A stretch of DNA of 64,000 bases from Acidobacteriota bacterium. GTDB taxonomy: Bacteria > Acidobacteriota > Thermoanaerobaculia > Multivoradales > J023. The stretch spans positions 1 through 64,000 of the forward strand of contig JAJCXO010000025.1 in NCBI GenBank assembly GCA_029263395.1, written 5' to 3'. Below are positions 33,038 to 42,290 of this stretch, one piece after another. Under the pieces are notes generated by a model. That model had not been told where the DNA came from and did no database searches. It worked only from the letters and a program-made list of their open reading frames with translations. Positions within the stretch are counted from its first letter, which is position 1. The number at the start of each line of letters is the position of its first letter. The translations under genes and the position numbers were made by a program.

Positions 33038-34012
33038 CTATTTATCCTCGTGGATCTTGGCGACGGCTGCCTGCATGTCCTGGACCCACGAGGCATTCTC
33101 GCTGGTGAGCACGGTCTCGGTGCGTTCGACGAGGATGGCGAATTTGGCGGGTTCGGCCTTCAGGTTGTCCGGTAGACCGCTCCACCAGGTCGCAACGTTG
33201 GTCAATTCGAGTCCGGCACGATTGTAGCCCGCTAGCTGCGGCTCGACATTGCGCAACTGCAGATAAGACGTCAACGCAGTCGACACCCCAACCGCTGCCG
33301 GCAGCCAGATTTCTTGTCCGACCGTGGCGAGCAAGGTGCCGAGCCCGCCGAGACCAGCAATCGCCCATTGGGTTCGATGGTGCCTGCGGTCAAGTGATCG
33401 GGCCTTGCTGACAAAAAAAGCCAGCTGATCGCCGAGGCGCCACTCGAGGTAGTGCTCAGGATCGATGTCGCAGAAACCGTCGTCGCCGGGAGCCGCGCCA
33501 TACTTGGGCGGCAGCTCACCAGCATAGCCCATCATACTGCTCTGCAATACATCAGTATCCATCAAGCGGCTAGTGGCATTGCCCACCGTCGTCGACAGGG
33601 TTTCGGCGCGCTGTTCGGAGGTACAGCCGGAACGGTCATAACAGTCGATCGCGCACCGAAAGCGATAGATCTCCCGTTTGGTGGCTTCGGCGGCACCTCG
33701 CAACGTCACCCAATCGACGCCGCGGGCGAGTTTGCTGGCTCCGGTCGACAGCACAGTGCTCAGAATCGGCGCCATGGTCATCGCCAGCCAAACGTAGAAC
33801 TGCCATTCATCGAATGCCGGGCGCCGGCCCGAAGTGTCGACGTACTGCGAATAGAAGATCGCCAAGGCGGTCGCCAGCACCCCCATCCACAGGATCGCCC
33901 CTCGCAAGCGGAAAAAGCGTGCTTGCAAAACCTTGGCGTTGTGATCGAAGGTGGCGAACCTGATCCAAGCGTTCTCTAATGCAGTCCGTTCGTGGCTCGT
34001 CTGATCACTCAC
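33038..34012 (-). CDS. Tandem SLATT/DUF4231-like membrane protein
   Basis: With the GTG start at 34012 (AGGAGG 5 nt upstream) the protein has 324 aa; an ATG at 34054 gives 338 aa but lacks a ribosome site. Two halves share a plan: a helical segment with an ExxW/F pattern, a pair of transmembrane helices, then an amphipathic helix. Helices lie at about 36-56 and 73-91 in the first half and 215-233 and 236-253 in the second. RGAAEATKREIYRFR and the ALTSYLQLRNVEPQL region resemble the 2TM domains called SLATT (SMODS- and SLOG-associated) or DUF4231. Such proteins are predicted pore-forming effectors in nucleotide-signal defence. No nucleotidyltransferase or SLOG gene is adjacent, so a defence role is only a hypothesis. 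Confidence 0.7.
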   Translation of the reverse strand: MSDQTSHERTALENAWIRFATFDHNAKVLQARFFRLRGAILWMGVLATALAIFYSQYVDTSGRRPAFDEWQFYVWLAMTMAPILSTVLSTGASKLARGVDWVTLRGAAEATKREIYRFRCAIDCYDRSGCTSEQRAETLSTTVGNATSRLMDTDVLQSSMMGYAGELPPKYGAAPGDDGFCDIDPEHYLEWRLGDQLAFFVSKARSLDRRHHRTQWAIAGLGGLGTLLATVGQEIWLPAAVGVSTALTSYLQLRNVEPQLAGYNRAGLELTNVATWWSGLPDNLKAEPAKFAILVERTETVLTSENASWVQDMQAAVAKIHEDK

Positions 34013-34054
34013 CACCGCCTCCTCTGACTCGGGTTGATGTTTGATTGCTCGCAT

Positions 34055-34373
34055 CAGAGCCCGTCGAGGACCTCTCGCAAGCCGATACTCCTGCCCTCTT
34101 GAATTGTGGCAACGAGTAGAATTCTACGGCGTGCTAGGTCAGCTGTGGAACCTCCAGTCGACATGGTAACCTCGCAAAAGCGGCTGCCTGCTGCCGGGAT
34201 CAATCGGCAAGGCCAAAACGGCATGCTTTTGCCACCGCCAGGCCACTCGTTGCCAATGTCTCGGTGCCGCTACACTTCGGAGGTCATGTGCAGATCGAAC
34301 AGGATGGAGGGATTCGTCGACCACGGCGAACGGTCTTGGTACTCAGCGCAGCGCGCCAAACCCCCGGTTACCC
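34055..34373. other. Divergent intergenic region
   Basis: About 320-360 nt lie between the SLATT gene and the GGDEF-EAL gene, which are transcribed away from each other. Small open frames here have no family signal or ribosome site. I see no convincing promoter motif or repeat by eye. Confidence 0.4.
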
Positions 34374-36476
34374 GTGCGCGACCGACAGGCTCTCGCAATC
34401 GTGACCACCGTGCATCGCTTGAGCACCGCAGATGCTCTGCAGTCGTCCGATAGTGACTATCGAGGCCTGTTCGAAGCAGCTCATGACGCCATCCTGATTG
34501 TCGACCCAAGCTCTGAAACGGTCCTCGAGGTCAACCAACGAGCCTGCGAAATGTACGGCTTCGTGCGCCACGAATTCCTCGGTATGCGCCTGGATTTGCT
34601 CTCTGAGGAGGTCGAAAAGAGTCGTTCCTTGATCCGAGAAACCGCACGTGGCGGCCTTTCGACCTCGATCGAAGCGGTGCACTTGCGCCGCGATGGCAGC
34701 AAGATGTTGGTCGACATCCACTCGTCGGTCATCAACTACCAAGGCGACTGGGCGATCGTGACGATCAACCGCGATATCACCGAGCGGGAGCGCACCCGAA
34801 TCGAGCTCGAGACCTCGTTGTCGTTATTGCAGGCAACTCTGGAGTCGACCGCCGATGGCCTCCTGGTGGTCGACACCAGCGGAAAAATTGTCACGTTCAA
34901 TCAACAATTCGTCGAGATGTGGCGACTCCCGAATGAGCTCGTCGACCAAGGTAATGACGCCGAGGTCTTGGACTTCGTTCGCGACCAGCTGCTGCAACCG
35001 CAGAGCTTCCTGGCCAAAGTTCGCCAGCTCTACCAGGATCCGGAGGCTGAGAGTCAAGATCTGCTGCGCTTCAAAGACGGGCGCTTTTTCGAACGCTACT
35101 CCAAACCGCAACGGCTCGGAGGGAAGAGTGCGGGCAGAGTTTGGAGCTTTCGCGACATTACCGAGCGTAAGAAGGCCGAAGAGGCGACCCGCCACCACGC
35201 CTATCACGACCATCTCACCGGACTCCCCAACCGCATGTTGTTCGAAGATCGGCTGCGGCATGCCGTAGCTCAGGCGACCCGCGGCCACCAAATGTTGGCC
35301 CTGTTCTTCCTCGACATCGACCGCTTCAAGACCATCAATGACACGTTCGGGCATGCCGCGGGCGACCGACTCCTAGTGGAGGTCGCCGAACGACTGACTA
35401 GCCGCAAACGTAGCGGCGACACGGTGGCGCGACTGGGGGGTGACGAATTTCTCATTCTGGTCAACAATCTGCGCCGGGTCGAAGACGCGGCGCGGGTCGC
35501 ACAAGGGGTTCTCGAAGCGATTCGCCCTGCCGTCGTGATCGAGGGCCACGAACTCCACGTCACCACCAGCATCGGCATCACACTATTTCCCCACGATGGC
35601 GCTGATGGCGAGACCTTAGTCAAGAATGCTGATATCGCGCTCTACCGCGCCAAAGACCAGGGTCGCGACGGGTATCAGATTTATGCGCCGGACATGAATG
35701 CCCGGGCGCTCGAAAAACTGATGTTCGAGAATAGCCTGCGTCGTGCGATCGATGCTCACGAGCTGCTCTTGCACTACCAACCCCAAGTCGACACCACAAG
35801 CGGCCAAATCACCGGTGTCGAAACACTGGTTCGGTGGCGCAAGAAAAACGGCGAGCTGGTGATGCCCGGCGACTTCATCTCGCTGGCGGAGGATGCCGGC
35901 CTGATCGGCCCGCTGGGAGAATGGGTCCTGGAGACCGCTTGCACCCAAGGTCGCGTCTGGCACGACGCCGGCTTCAATCTGCGGTTGGCGGTCAATCTAT
36001 CGGTGCATCAACTGCAACGTCCGGGGTTTTTAGATACGGTTTCGAGAGTGCTGGAAACCACGGGAATGGATCCCCATTGTCTGGAACTCGAAGTCACTGA
36101 AAGCGCCGTGATGCAGGATCCAGAACAGGGTATCCGCAGTCTGGGGAAGCTACGCGAGATGGGAATCTTGATCGCCATCGACGACTTCGGTACTGGCCAT
36201 TCGTCACTCAGCTACCTCAGGCGTCTACCGGTGACAACGCTCAAAATCGATCAGACTTTTGTCAGCGGCCTAGGCCAAGATGACGATGTCGGCCCGATTG
36301 TCAAAGCGATTATCGCGATGGGCCACAGCCTGGGTATGCATGTGTTGGCAGAAGGGGTCGAGCGCGAAGATCAACATGCGTTCCTGCGTGCCCATGGCTG
36401 CGACGACATGCAAGGCTACTATTTCAGCCGTCCACTCGCCCTCGACGCGATGAACGAGTTGCTCCACAACCGCTGA
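34374..36476 (+). CDS. PAS-PAS-GGDEF-EAL cyclic-di-GMP signalling protein
   Basis: The 700-aa protein has two PAS domains (about 25-145 and 150-280), each followed by the RDITER linker. The GGDEF domain follows with an intact LGGDEF (about 354-359), so diguanylate cyclase activity is likely. The EAL domain has ETLVRW (Glu483 retained), NLS, ELEVTES, DDFGTG, KIDQTFV and AEGVE, so phosphodiesterase residues also look intact. The start is a GTG with no strong Shine-Dalgarno; a GTG nine codons later is possible. There is no signal peptide or transmembrane helix, so it is cytoplasmic and senses through PAS. It sits just upstream of the exopolysaccharide operon, whose output c-di-GMP often controls. 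Confidence 0.95.
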   Translation: MRDRQALAIVTTVHRLSTADALQSSDSDYRGLFEAAHDAILIVDPSSETVLEVNQRACEMYGFVRHEFLGMRLDLLSEEVEKSRSLIRETARGGLSTSIEAVHLRRDGSKMLVDIHSSVINYQGDWAIVTINRDITERERTRIELETSLSLLQATLESTADGLLVVDTSGKIVTFNQQFVEMWRLPNELVDQGNDAEVLDFVRDQLLQPQSFLAKVRQLYQDPEAESQDLLRFKDGRFFERYSKPQRLGGKSAGRVWSFRDITERKKAEEATRHHAYHDHLTGLPNRMLFEDRLRHAVAQATRGHQMLALFFLDIDRFKTINDTFGHAAGDRLLVEVAERLTSRKRSGDTVARLGGDEFLILVNNLRRVEDAARVAQGVLEAIRPAVVIEGHELHVTTSIGITLFPHDGADGETLVKNADIALYRAKDQGRDGYQIYAPDMNARALEKLMFENSLRRAIDAHELLLHYQPQVDTTSGQITGVETLVRWRKKNGELVMPGDFISLAEDAGLIGPLGEWVLETACTQGRVWHDAGFNLRLAVNLSVHQLQRPGFLDTVSRVLETTGMDPHCLELEVTESAVMQDPEQGIRSLGKLREMGILIAIDDFGTGHSSLSYLRRLPVTTLKIDQTFVSGLGQDDDVGPIVKAIIAMGHSLGMHVLAEGVEREDQHAFLRAHGCDDMQGYYFSRPLALDAMNELLHNR

Positions 36477-36497
36477 CACCGACCATAGCGTCGCGAG

Positions 36498-36542
36498 GCC
36501 AACCAACTAAACGTTGGCTGTAATAATGTTGGCTGTAATGTT
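36498..36542. repeat. 15-bp tandem duplication and small hairpin upstream of the polysaccharide operon
   Basis: The unit gttggctgtaat is repeated at 36513-36524 and 36528-36539 with a 15-nt period. The left copy also pairs with gccaac at 36498-36503, giving a 6-bp stem. It lies 35-80 nt before the first gene of the operon and could be leader, operator or terminator of the GGDEF-EAL gene. Confidence 0.7.
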
Positions 36543-36577
36543 GAGGGACTACGCTGTTAGCAGAGAATCAACATTAG

Positions 36578-37756
36578 ATGCGCCACAACGACGATCTGGT
36601 CCCACTTTTGAGTACATCCCGCCGCCGAATCCTGGCTCCCTTGACAGCCTTCGTGCTGGCTCTCGTCACTGTGTACGTCCTCGGGCCGCGAGACTTCATG
36701 ACCGGAGACACGACGCACTACTTGGCGATGGCGCGCGGTGAGGCCGCACCCGCGCCGTTTGCCTACCGATTGTTGACACCCGCCCTTGTAGCGCTCCTCC
36801 CCGGTTCGCCGGGCAGCGGCTTTTTCCTCATCGCCTACCTCTCGACCCTCGGCACGTTGTGGTTGACGTTCAGGCTGTTGCGCCATTTCGATATTTCTCA
36901 GGCGGCGGCCATCGCAACGTGTGTTTGTCTGTGCTTCTCGTACCCACTCGCCAACTACCTCGGGCGTTGGGGCCGTATCGACCCATTGGCAAATTTCTTG
37001 TTCGCACTCGCTCTGTTTTGGATCCTGCGTTACAAGCTAGTGCCGGCGGTGGGCGTGCTGACGATCGGTATCCTCGCCAAAGAGACCTTGATCCTACTTC
37101 TGCCGATCCTGTGTTGGCAGAAGATCCACAGCCAGCCGTCCAACCCGCGAGCCTGGGGTGCCGCCGCCGCACTCTGCCTGCTGCCGATCGGCAGCCTGGT
37201 CACGGTGCGATCGGTAGTCGATGTCGCGGAAGGCTCATTCACTGTCGAATCGCCGGCTGACCTGCCGCGGGTTCTAGGCGAAGTGTGGGCCTATAATGTC
37301 GATCAGTTCGGCTTCTCGAAACGGGTCGCGCGAGATCTGACCAAGTCCTACGGTTTCTTCTGGGCGCTCGCTGCTCTAGGGCTCTTGGTCGAGCATCGAC
37401 TACGTCGCGATGGGCTAGCTCTGATCAGCCTCTATCTGATTGCGATCGGCTTCGGGTTATGCCTCGTCGCGACGGATTGGGCCCGCATGTTAGGCACTGG
37501 TTTTTGGGGTGTTTTCATCCCTGTGGCTTTTTTCTTCGATCGCATCTATCAGCGGCCATCGTGGCGACCACTACTGACCGGATTTGTCGCGTTGAGCATC
37601 CTCCAATGTTACCTTTCGCTGCTGATTTACCGTGATCTGGACGATGGTGGTCAGCTGGCGATGGTCGCCACTCAGATCTTGGTGGTGTTGGTGGGCGCCA
37701 GTCTCGCGGTGTGGGCCTCCTTCTGCCGCGGCCAGCGCCATACAGCAGTTGCCTGA
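36578..37756 (+). CDS. Polytopic GT-C-like membrane protein
   Basis: The 392-aa protein has about ten hydrophobic helices. A periplasmic-type loop after the first helix contains GPRDFMTGDTTHYLAMA, with an Asp in the position expected for a GT-C glycosyltransferase catalytic base, followed by the segment PFAYRLLTPALVALL. GT-C enzymes transfer sugars from polyprenyl-phosphate donors. Family assignment is tentative because GT-C sequences diverge strongly. It is the first gene of a plus-strand operon. Confidence 0.6.
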   Translation: MRHNDDLVPLLSTSRRRILAPLTAFVLALVTVYVLGPRDFMTGDTTHYLAMARGEAAPAPFAYRLLTPALVALLPGSPGSGFFLIAYLSTLGTLWLTFRLLRHFDISQAAAIATCVCLCFSYPLANYLGRWGRIDPLANFLFALALFWILRYKLVPAVGVLTIGILAKETLILLLPILCWQKIHSQPSNPRAWGAAAALCLLPIGSLVTVRSVVDVAEGSFTVESPADLPRVLGEVWAYNVDQFGFSKRVARDLTKSYGFFWALAALGLLVEHRLRRDGLALISLYLIAIGFGLCLVATDWARMLGTGFWGVFIPVAFFFDRIYQRPSWRPLLTGFVALSILQCYLSLLIYRDLDDGGQLAMVATQILVVLVGASLAVWASFCRGQRHTAVA

Positions 37757-37777
37757 GCGGAAAAGGGCCGCGAGGGG

Positions 37778-38665
37778 ATGAACCATTTGGATGTGCGAAC
37801 GATTGGCCGGCAGCTCCTGCGAGAGCCACCATTGCGTGCTGCCCTCGAGCAGCTCGCAAACGGCAACCTTCAAGATCTCTCCGAAACGCTAGCCGAGCCC
37901 CTGCTGGCAGGCCAACTGTGTGAGCCCGATGACAACGGGCTGCGTCTCACCCGCCTAGGCCGTGGTATTGCCTACCACCTGTCCGAGCTCCGCATACAGC
38001 TCGAGAACGGCGGTGCTGATACCTATGTCTCGCAACTCGATATCCGCCACGACTCGAAGGTGTTGGATATCGGGTGCGGAGCTGGCCAGAGCCTGGTAGC
38101 GCTGAGTCGCGAGCAGCCTAGGCTCGGCGTTGGCCTCGAATTCGATCCAGTGGCCTTGGCATTGTTCGCAGCCATCCGCGACGTTGAACAACTGCCCGGC
38201 GTCGATGCCGTACGCGGCAACGCGGAGACCTTGCCGTTTGCCGATAGCAGCTTCGACCGCATCATCTGCCGCAGTGTACTGATGCATGTCCGGGTCTTGC
38301 CAACCCTGGCGGAAATCGCCCGGGTCTGTGCTGATGGCGGGCTGGTCTACCTCCACCTGACTGACTTCTGGTTTTATTTACGCAAGCTCCTGCGGGCTCG
38401 CTGGGAACGGGGTGGCGTTCCTTTCGCCTTGGTTAATGGTCTGCTGCTGCAGAGCTTTAGTCGCCAGATCCGTATGCGGGCCACCCGCACCATGAGTTAC
38501 CAGACCGTCGGCTCGATCAGCCGTCGCCTGGACGGTCTAGGCTTCGACGTCATCGCCGTCGAGCAGGATCGGCGGCAGCTGATGGGACCTCGCCATCGAC
38601 AGCCCAAGATTCTGGCTCGCAAGCGCCTCCTTCAGAACCCAGCTGACGGAGAAACCAAGGCATGA
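37778..38665 (+). CDS. Class I SAM-dependent methyltransferase
   Basis: The 295-aa protein contains the Rossmann methyltransferase core at about residues 85-200. Motif I is VLDIGCGAGQSL (SAM binding), acidic Glu follows in VGLEFD, and the later motif is ETLPFADSSFDRIICRSVLMHV. This belongs to the Methyltransf_11/25 group. In this locus it could methylate a sugar or lipid-linked intermediate. Its 3' end overlaps the next gene by 4 nt (ATGA). Confidence 0.9.
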   Translation: MNHLDVRTIGRQLLREPPLRAALEQLANGNLQDLSETLAEPLLAGQLCEPDDNGLRLTRLGRGIAYHLSELRIQLENGGADTYVSQLDIRHDSKVLDIGCGAGQSLVALSREQPRLGVGLEFDPVALALFAAIRDVEQLPGVDAVRGNAETLPFADSSFDRIICRSVLMHVRVLPTLAEIARVCADGGLVYLHLTDFWFYLRKLLRARWERGGVPFALVNGLLLQSFSRQIRMRATRTMSYQTVGSISRRLDGLGFDVIAVEQDRRQLMGPRHRQPKILARKRLLQNPADGETKA

Positions 38666-39933
38666 AACGCGACGTCCAGATCGACGCCATTCGCGGATTC
38701 TGCCTGGTGTTGATGACCATTTCCCACATCGAAGGACCGGTCAACAAGCTGACCTTCGAGTTCATTGGCTTTGCTGGCGGCGCCGAGGCCTTCGTCTATT
38801 TGTCGGGGATGGTGGCTGGCCTCGTTTACTGTAAGCGATCTGCCAAAATCAGCGAGTCGGCACTCGACCGCGCTGCCCGGGGGCGAGCTTGGACTCTGTA
38901 TCAATACCACCTCGGCGCTTACGCCATGGTGTTGGTTTTTGTCGCGTTGTTGCCGAGCCTCGCGTCCCCGCTGCGGGGTTATGCCCCACTCTTCTTCGAC
39001 AATGTCGGGCTCGCGGCCTTGCTCGGCCCGCTGCTGCTCTACCAGCCCTTGTTCATCGACCTACTGCCGATGTACTGTGTGTTCATCTTGCTGACTCCCC
39101 TCGCGCTGCGTCAATTCAAGCAGGGACGCGAGTGGCATTGGATGGCAGGCAGCGTCACCCTGTGGCTACTCTGCCAACTGGGATTGAATGATCTCTTGCT
39201 GGCGAATACGGTCGCCAAAATCGTCGAGCCACAATTCGGCTTCAGCCCCTATTCGTGGCAGATGATTTACTTCATCGGCTTGTGGGTCGGCTTTCGCAAA
39301 TACCGCGACGGGCGCCTGTTCGACAACTATCACCCGCTGTTGTTGAGGCTCAGCGTTAGCCTCGTGGTGTTGTTCTTCACCATCCGGCACACGATTCGGT
39401 TTATGCGCTGGGCGGACCGTACCGGTTCGTCGCTACTCGACGGCGTCCAGCACCTCCTGCCTTCAGCAGAGACTCTCCAACTCATCGCCGAGATCACCTT
39501 CAAGCTCGATATGAGGCCGGTACGGGTCCTCAACTTCTTCGCCGTGGTTTATGTCTCGAGTTATGTACTCGAACGTTTCAAACCTCTGCTCGAGGCTCGC
39601 TGGTTGATTTTCATCGGTCAGCATTCGCTCGAATGTTACGCCTACCATCTGCCGTTGGTTTATGGCATTCGGGTCTTCGAGGGTAACCTCTTCGATCCCA
39701 CCGCGCCGTCGACTCCGATCCTGCTGACTCTCATCACTTTGCTCGCGGTCGCCAGCCTGACACTTCCGGCCACCCTGCATCAGCGCTACCGTGCAGCCAA
39801 GGCAGCTGTTTCCCAACCGCCCCAACCCGCTCGAGCACCGCTAGGACAACCGTCAGAGCATCCGGCTCGGGTCGACTCGAGGCCACGTGAAGCGGCCGAG
39901 ACGAAGAGATCATCGACATCCGCCGAGGGTTAA
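38662..39933 (+). CDS. OpgC-family membrane protein
   Basis: This 423-aa protein begins MKRDVQIDAIRGFCLVLMTISHIEG, typical of the OpgC/acyltransferase-3-like family, with about ten membrane helices. OpgC succinylates osmoregulated periplasmic glucans in proteobacteria. Here it could modify the exopolysaccharide or a lipid-linked oligosaccharide. The 37-residue C-terminal tail is Pro/Arg-rich and probably disordered. It overlaps the methyltransferase gene by ATGA and precedes the export protein gene by 3 nt. Confidence 0.85.
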   Translation: MKRDVQIDAIRGFCLVLMTISHIEGPVNKLTFEFIGFAGGAEAFVYLSGMVAGLVYCKRSAKISESALDRAARGRAWTLYQYHLGAYAMVLVFVALLPSLASPLRGYAPLFFDNVGLAALLGPLLLYQPLFIDLLPMYCVFILLTPLALRQFKQGREWHWMAGSVTLWLLCQLGLNDLLLANTVAKIVEPQFGFSPYSWQMIYFIGLWVGFRKYRDGRLFDNYHPLLLRLSVSLVVLFFTIRHTIRFMRWADRTGSSLLDGVQHLLPSAETLQLIAEITFKLDMRPVRVLNFFAVVYVSSYVLERFKPLLEARWLIFIGQHSLECYAYHLPLVYGIRVFEGNLFDPTAPSTPILLTLITLLAVASLTLPATLHQRYRAAKAAVSQPPQPARAPLGQPSEHPARVDSRPREAAETKRSSTSAEG

Positions 39934-39936
39934 TGC

Positions 39937-40785
39937 ATGCTAAGCTATCTACCGATGAATCAAGCTCTTATGAGAAGTTCCAAGCATCCTCTAGGACGCT
40001 CTTGTGGGCGTCTCTTCAGGAAGTTGACAGCCGCCTCGAGTGTGATTGTGGCACTTTCTGGGTGCTCCGCATCAACACCGATTCACGCCCCAAAAGCACT
40101 GGATGAGCCGCTACCACCGATCGAGTGGCGCCCCTACCGCATCCAAATCGACGATGAACTCGATATCAAATTTTGGGGCAACGAGGAACTCGACCAAAGC
40201 GTCACAGTGCGCCCCGACGGTATGATCTCGCTGCCCTACGTCGACGATGTCAGGGCCGGTGGACTGACTCCTACCGAGCTCGACAAGGAGCTCACCGCAA
40301 GGTATGCCAAAGAACTGATCAAACCCGAGCTGACCGTTATCGTCACCCAGGCTGGCGGCCAGACGATTTATCTTAGTGGCGAAGTCAGCGATCAAGGTTC
40401 GTTGCGATTAGCCGAGAGGATGACCTTGATGCAAGCGATCCAAGAAGCCGGCGGTCTACTCACCACGGCGCGCCGCGAGCAGATTCTGATCATCCGAACC
40501 ATGCCCGACGGTGAACGCATCGCACGAGCAGTCAATCTACGACCGGTACTGAGTGGCCGCGATCTCTCCAGCGATATTGCGCTGCAAGCCAACGACATCA
40601 TCTTCGTGCCACGGACCAAAATCGCCAACGTCAACATTTTTGTCGACCAGTACATCAACTCCGTCATTCCGATCGACGGCATCGTCTCGGCGGCAATCTT
40701 TCAATCGGATATTTTTGATGACTCGAGCTCAGACGGCGGGACTGTCGAACCCGATCCGCCGGTCGAACCGGAAGGCGACCCATGA
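39937..40785 (+). CDS. Wza-like polysaccharide export lipoprotein
   Basis: The 282-aa outer-membrane export protein begins with a signal and lipobox (VALSGC, Cys about 46). The Poly_export domain follows: PYRIQIDDELDIKFWGNEEL, then VTVRPDGMISLPYVDDVRAGG. A SLBB domain follows at about 145-235 (IYLSGEVSDQGSLRL). It would form the outer-membrane channel with the chain-length protein encoded next (4-nt overlap). The true start may be the ATG at 39955. The acidic C-terminus may reach the partner. Confidence 0.93.
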   Translation: MLSYLPMNQALMRSSKHPLGRSCGRLFRKLTAASSVIVALSGCSASTPIHAPKALDEPLPPIEWRPYRIQIDDELDIKFWGNEELDQSVTVRPDGMISLPYVDDVRAGGLTPTELDKELTARYAKELIKPELTVIVTQAGGQTIYLSGEVSDQGSLRLAERMTLMQAIQEAGGLLTTARREQILIIRTMPDGERIARAVNLRPVLSGRDLSSDIALQANDIIFVPRTKIANVNIFVDQYINSVIPIDGIVSAAIFQSDIFDDSSSDGGTVEPDPPVEPEGDP

Positions 40786-42272
40786 TCGAAGAAAAACCGG
40801 TTCCTTGGCGCGAGCTAATCGAGACGATCTTTCGGCAACGCAGCCTGATCTTCAAGGCCACCCTAGCCGGCGTCCTGATGGCCCTATTGTTTTCCATCCT
40901 GGCGCCGAAGCAGTACAAAACCCGCGCCCGGATCCTGCTGACTGCCCAAGCCCTGTCCGGGCCTCGCCAAGCAGCGATGACGGATCGTCAGGTCAACGCT
41001 GAGATCTCACTCTTGACCAGCCGCGCCTTGACCCGCAGCGTGCTTGAAGAGTACCTCGAGACCGGACGCCCGCTAGAGCCTGTCAAGGCCCCACTGACGC
41101 TGGCCAAACGTGGCATCAAAAACTCCATCAAGAGCGTGCTTCCCAAACGCGCAGAGAGCGCCAGTGCGGTTGATCCGCTCGAGACACGGCTCTCGGGACG
41201 CTTGTTGGAAGGCGCTCTCGAAGCCAAAGCGATCACCGCCACCAATGTCATCCAGCTCGCCTATACAGGTCACGATCAAGATTGGGGGGCAGGATTCCTC
41301 AACGACCTGCTCAGGCACCACGTTACCCGCATCGCCGAGCTCAACGAGAGCGCTGCCGCCGGTACCTTCTTTCATGAACAGCGCAACTTACTCGCGATTC
41401 GCTGGCAGGAAGCTCGCGAGTCTTTTTCGGCTTTTCAGAACGAGCAAGATGCTTCCCTGCTGTCGGGCGACGATAAATACCTGCGCGAGGTTTTGTCGCA
41501 GTTCGAAGCCAGCTTCGCCGAAGCCGAGACCGAGCGCCTCGAGCTCGTGGCTATGGTCGACTTCCTGAAAACTGAGATCGAGCTGCTCCCCGAGAAGATC
41601 ACCTCTGAGTCCCTGGTGACCGAAAATGAAGCGGTCAAGTATCTGAGCTCTCGTATCCTCGAGCTCGAGATCGAGCGCAGTGAGCTGATGGCTCGTTACA
41701 AGCCAACCAGCGCCCGGATCAAGTCGCTTGATCAACAAATTGCGGAGGGTAAACGTCTGCTCGAGACCAAGGAGATGGACACCCTGGCGCAATACACCAC
41801 GATCATCAACCCGGCACGCCAGCAGCTCGAGCTTCAGTTGGTAGAAACCGAAACGCAAATGCGAGGCACCGCCGCCAAGGTGCGAGCGCTGACCGCACAA
41901 ATTGTCGACTACCGCGACAAGTTGAAGTGGCTCGAAGGCTTGGGAACCGAGATGGAGCGGCTGCAGGACGACGTCAAGAACGCCAAAGAGGCCTATCAGG
42001 TCTATTCGCAAAAGGAAGAGGAAGCCAGGTTCTCCAGCTCTCTCGACGAGTCCGGTATCGTCAATGTCAGCATTATCGAAGCTGCCGAAGCTCCCAAACG
42101 GCCGCTGCCGTCCAAGGCTCGTCTATACGTCATCCTGGGTAGCATGGCAGGCCTGATCCTCGGGGTTGTCCTCGCCTTCTTCAAGGATTGGCTCGATCCG
42201 TCGATCAAGGGTAGTGCCCAAGCCTACCGCCTGAGCGGCATCCCAATCATTGCGGAGATCCCTACCCGCTGA
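40782..42272 (+). CDS. Wzz/GNVR-type polysaccharide chain-length or co-polymerase protein
   Basis: The 496-aa protein has transmembrane helices at about 30-50 and 445-465 and a long periplasmic coiled-coil domain between them. The C-terminal membrane motif PKRPLPSKARLYVILG is characteristic of Wzz/BY-kinase adaptors. No kinase domain is fused; the separate degenerate CpsD-like gene two genes downstream may take that place. It controls chain length and connects inner-membrane synthesis to the Wza-like channel. Confidence 0.92.
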   Translation: MIEEKPVPWRELIETIFRQRSLIFKATLAGVLMALLFSILAPKQYKTRARILLTAQALSGPRQAAMTDRQVNAEISLLTSRALTRSVLEEYLETGRPLEPVKAPLTLAKRGIKNSIKSVLPKRAESASAVDPLETRLSGRLLEGALEAKAITATNVIQLAYTGHDQDWGAGFLNDLLRHHVTRIAELNESAAAGTFFHEQRNLLAIRWQEARESFSAFQNEQDASLLSGDDKYLREVLSQFEASFAEAETERLELVAMVDFLKTEIELLPEKITSESLVTENEAVKYLSSRILELEIERSELMARYKPTSARIKSLDQQIAEGKRLLETKEMDTLAQYTTIINPARQQLELQLVETETQMRGTAAKVRALTAQIVDYRDKLKWLEGLGTEMERLQDDVKNAKEAYQVYSQKEEEARFSSSLDESGIVNVSIIEAAEAPKRPLPSKARLYVILGSMAGLILGVVLAFFKDWLDPSIKGSAQAYRLSGIPIIAEIPTR

Positions 42273-42290
42273 GCCCGTTACGACCGGATC

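Noticed and set aside
33038-34012. A complete CBASS-type defence system.
   Set aside because: No nucleotidyltransferase, SLOG or TIR gene adjoins the SLATT-like gene. Only the effector-like part is seen.
34374-36476. The EAL motif reads ETL, suggesting a degenerate phosphodiesterase.
   Set aside because: The catalytic Glu is kept and the other signature motifs (NLS, ELEVTES, DDFGTG, KID, AEGVE) are intact, so the domain is probably functional.
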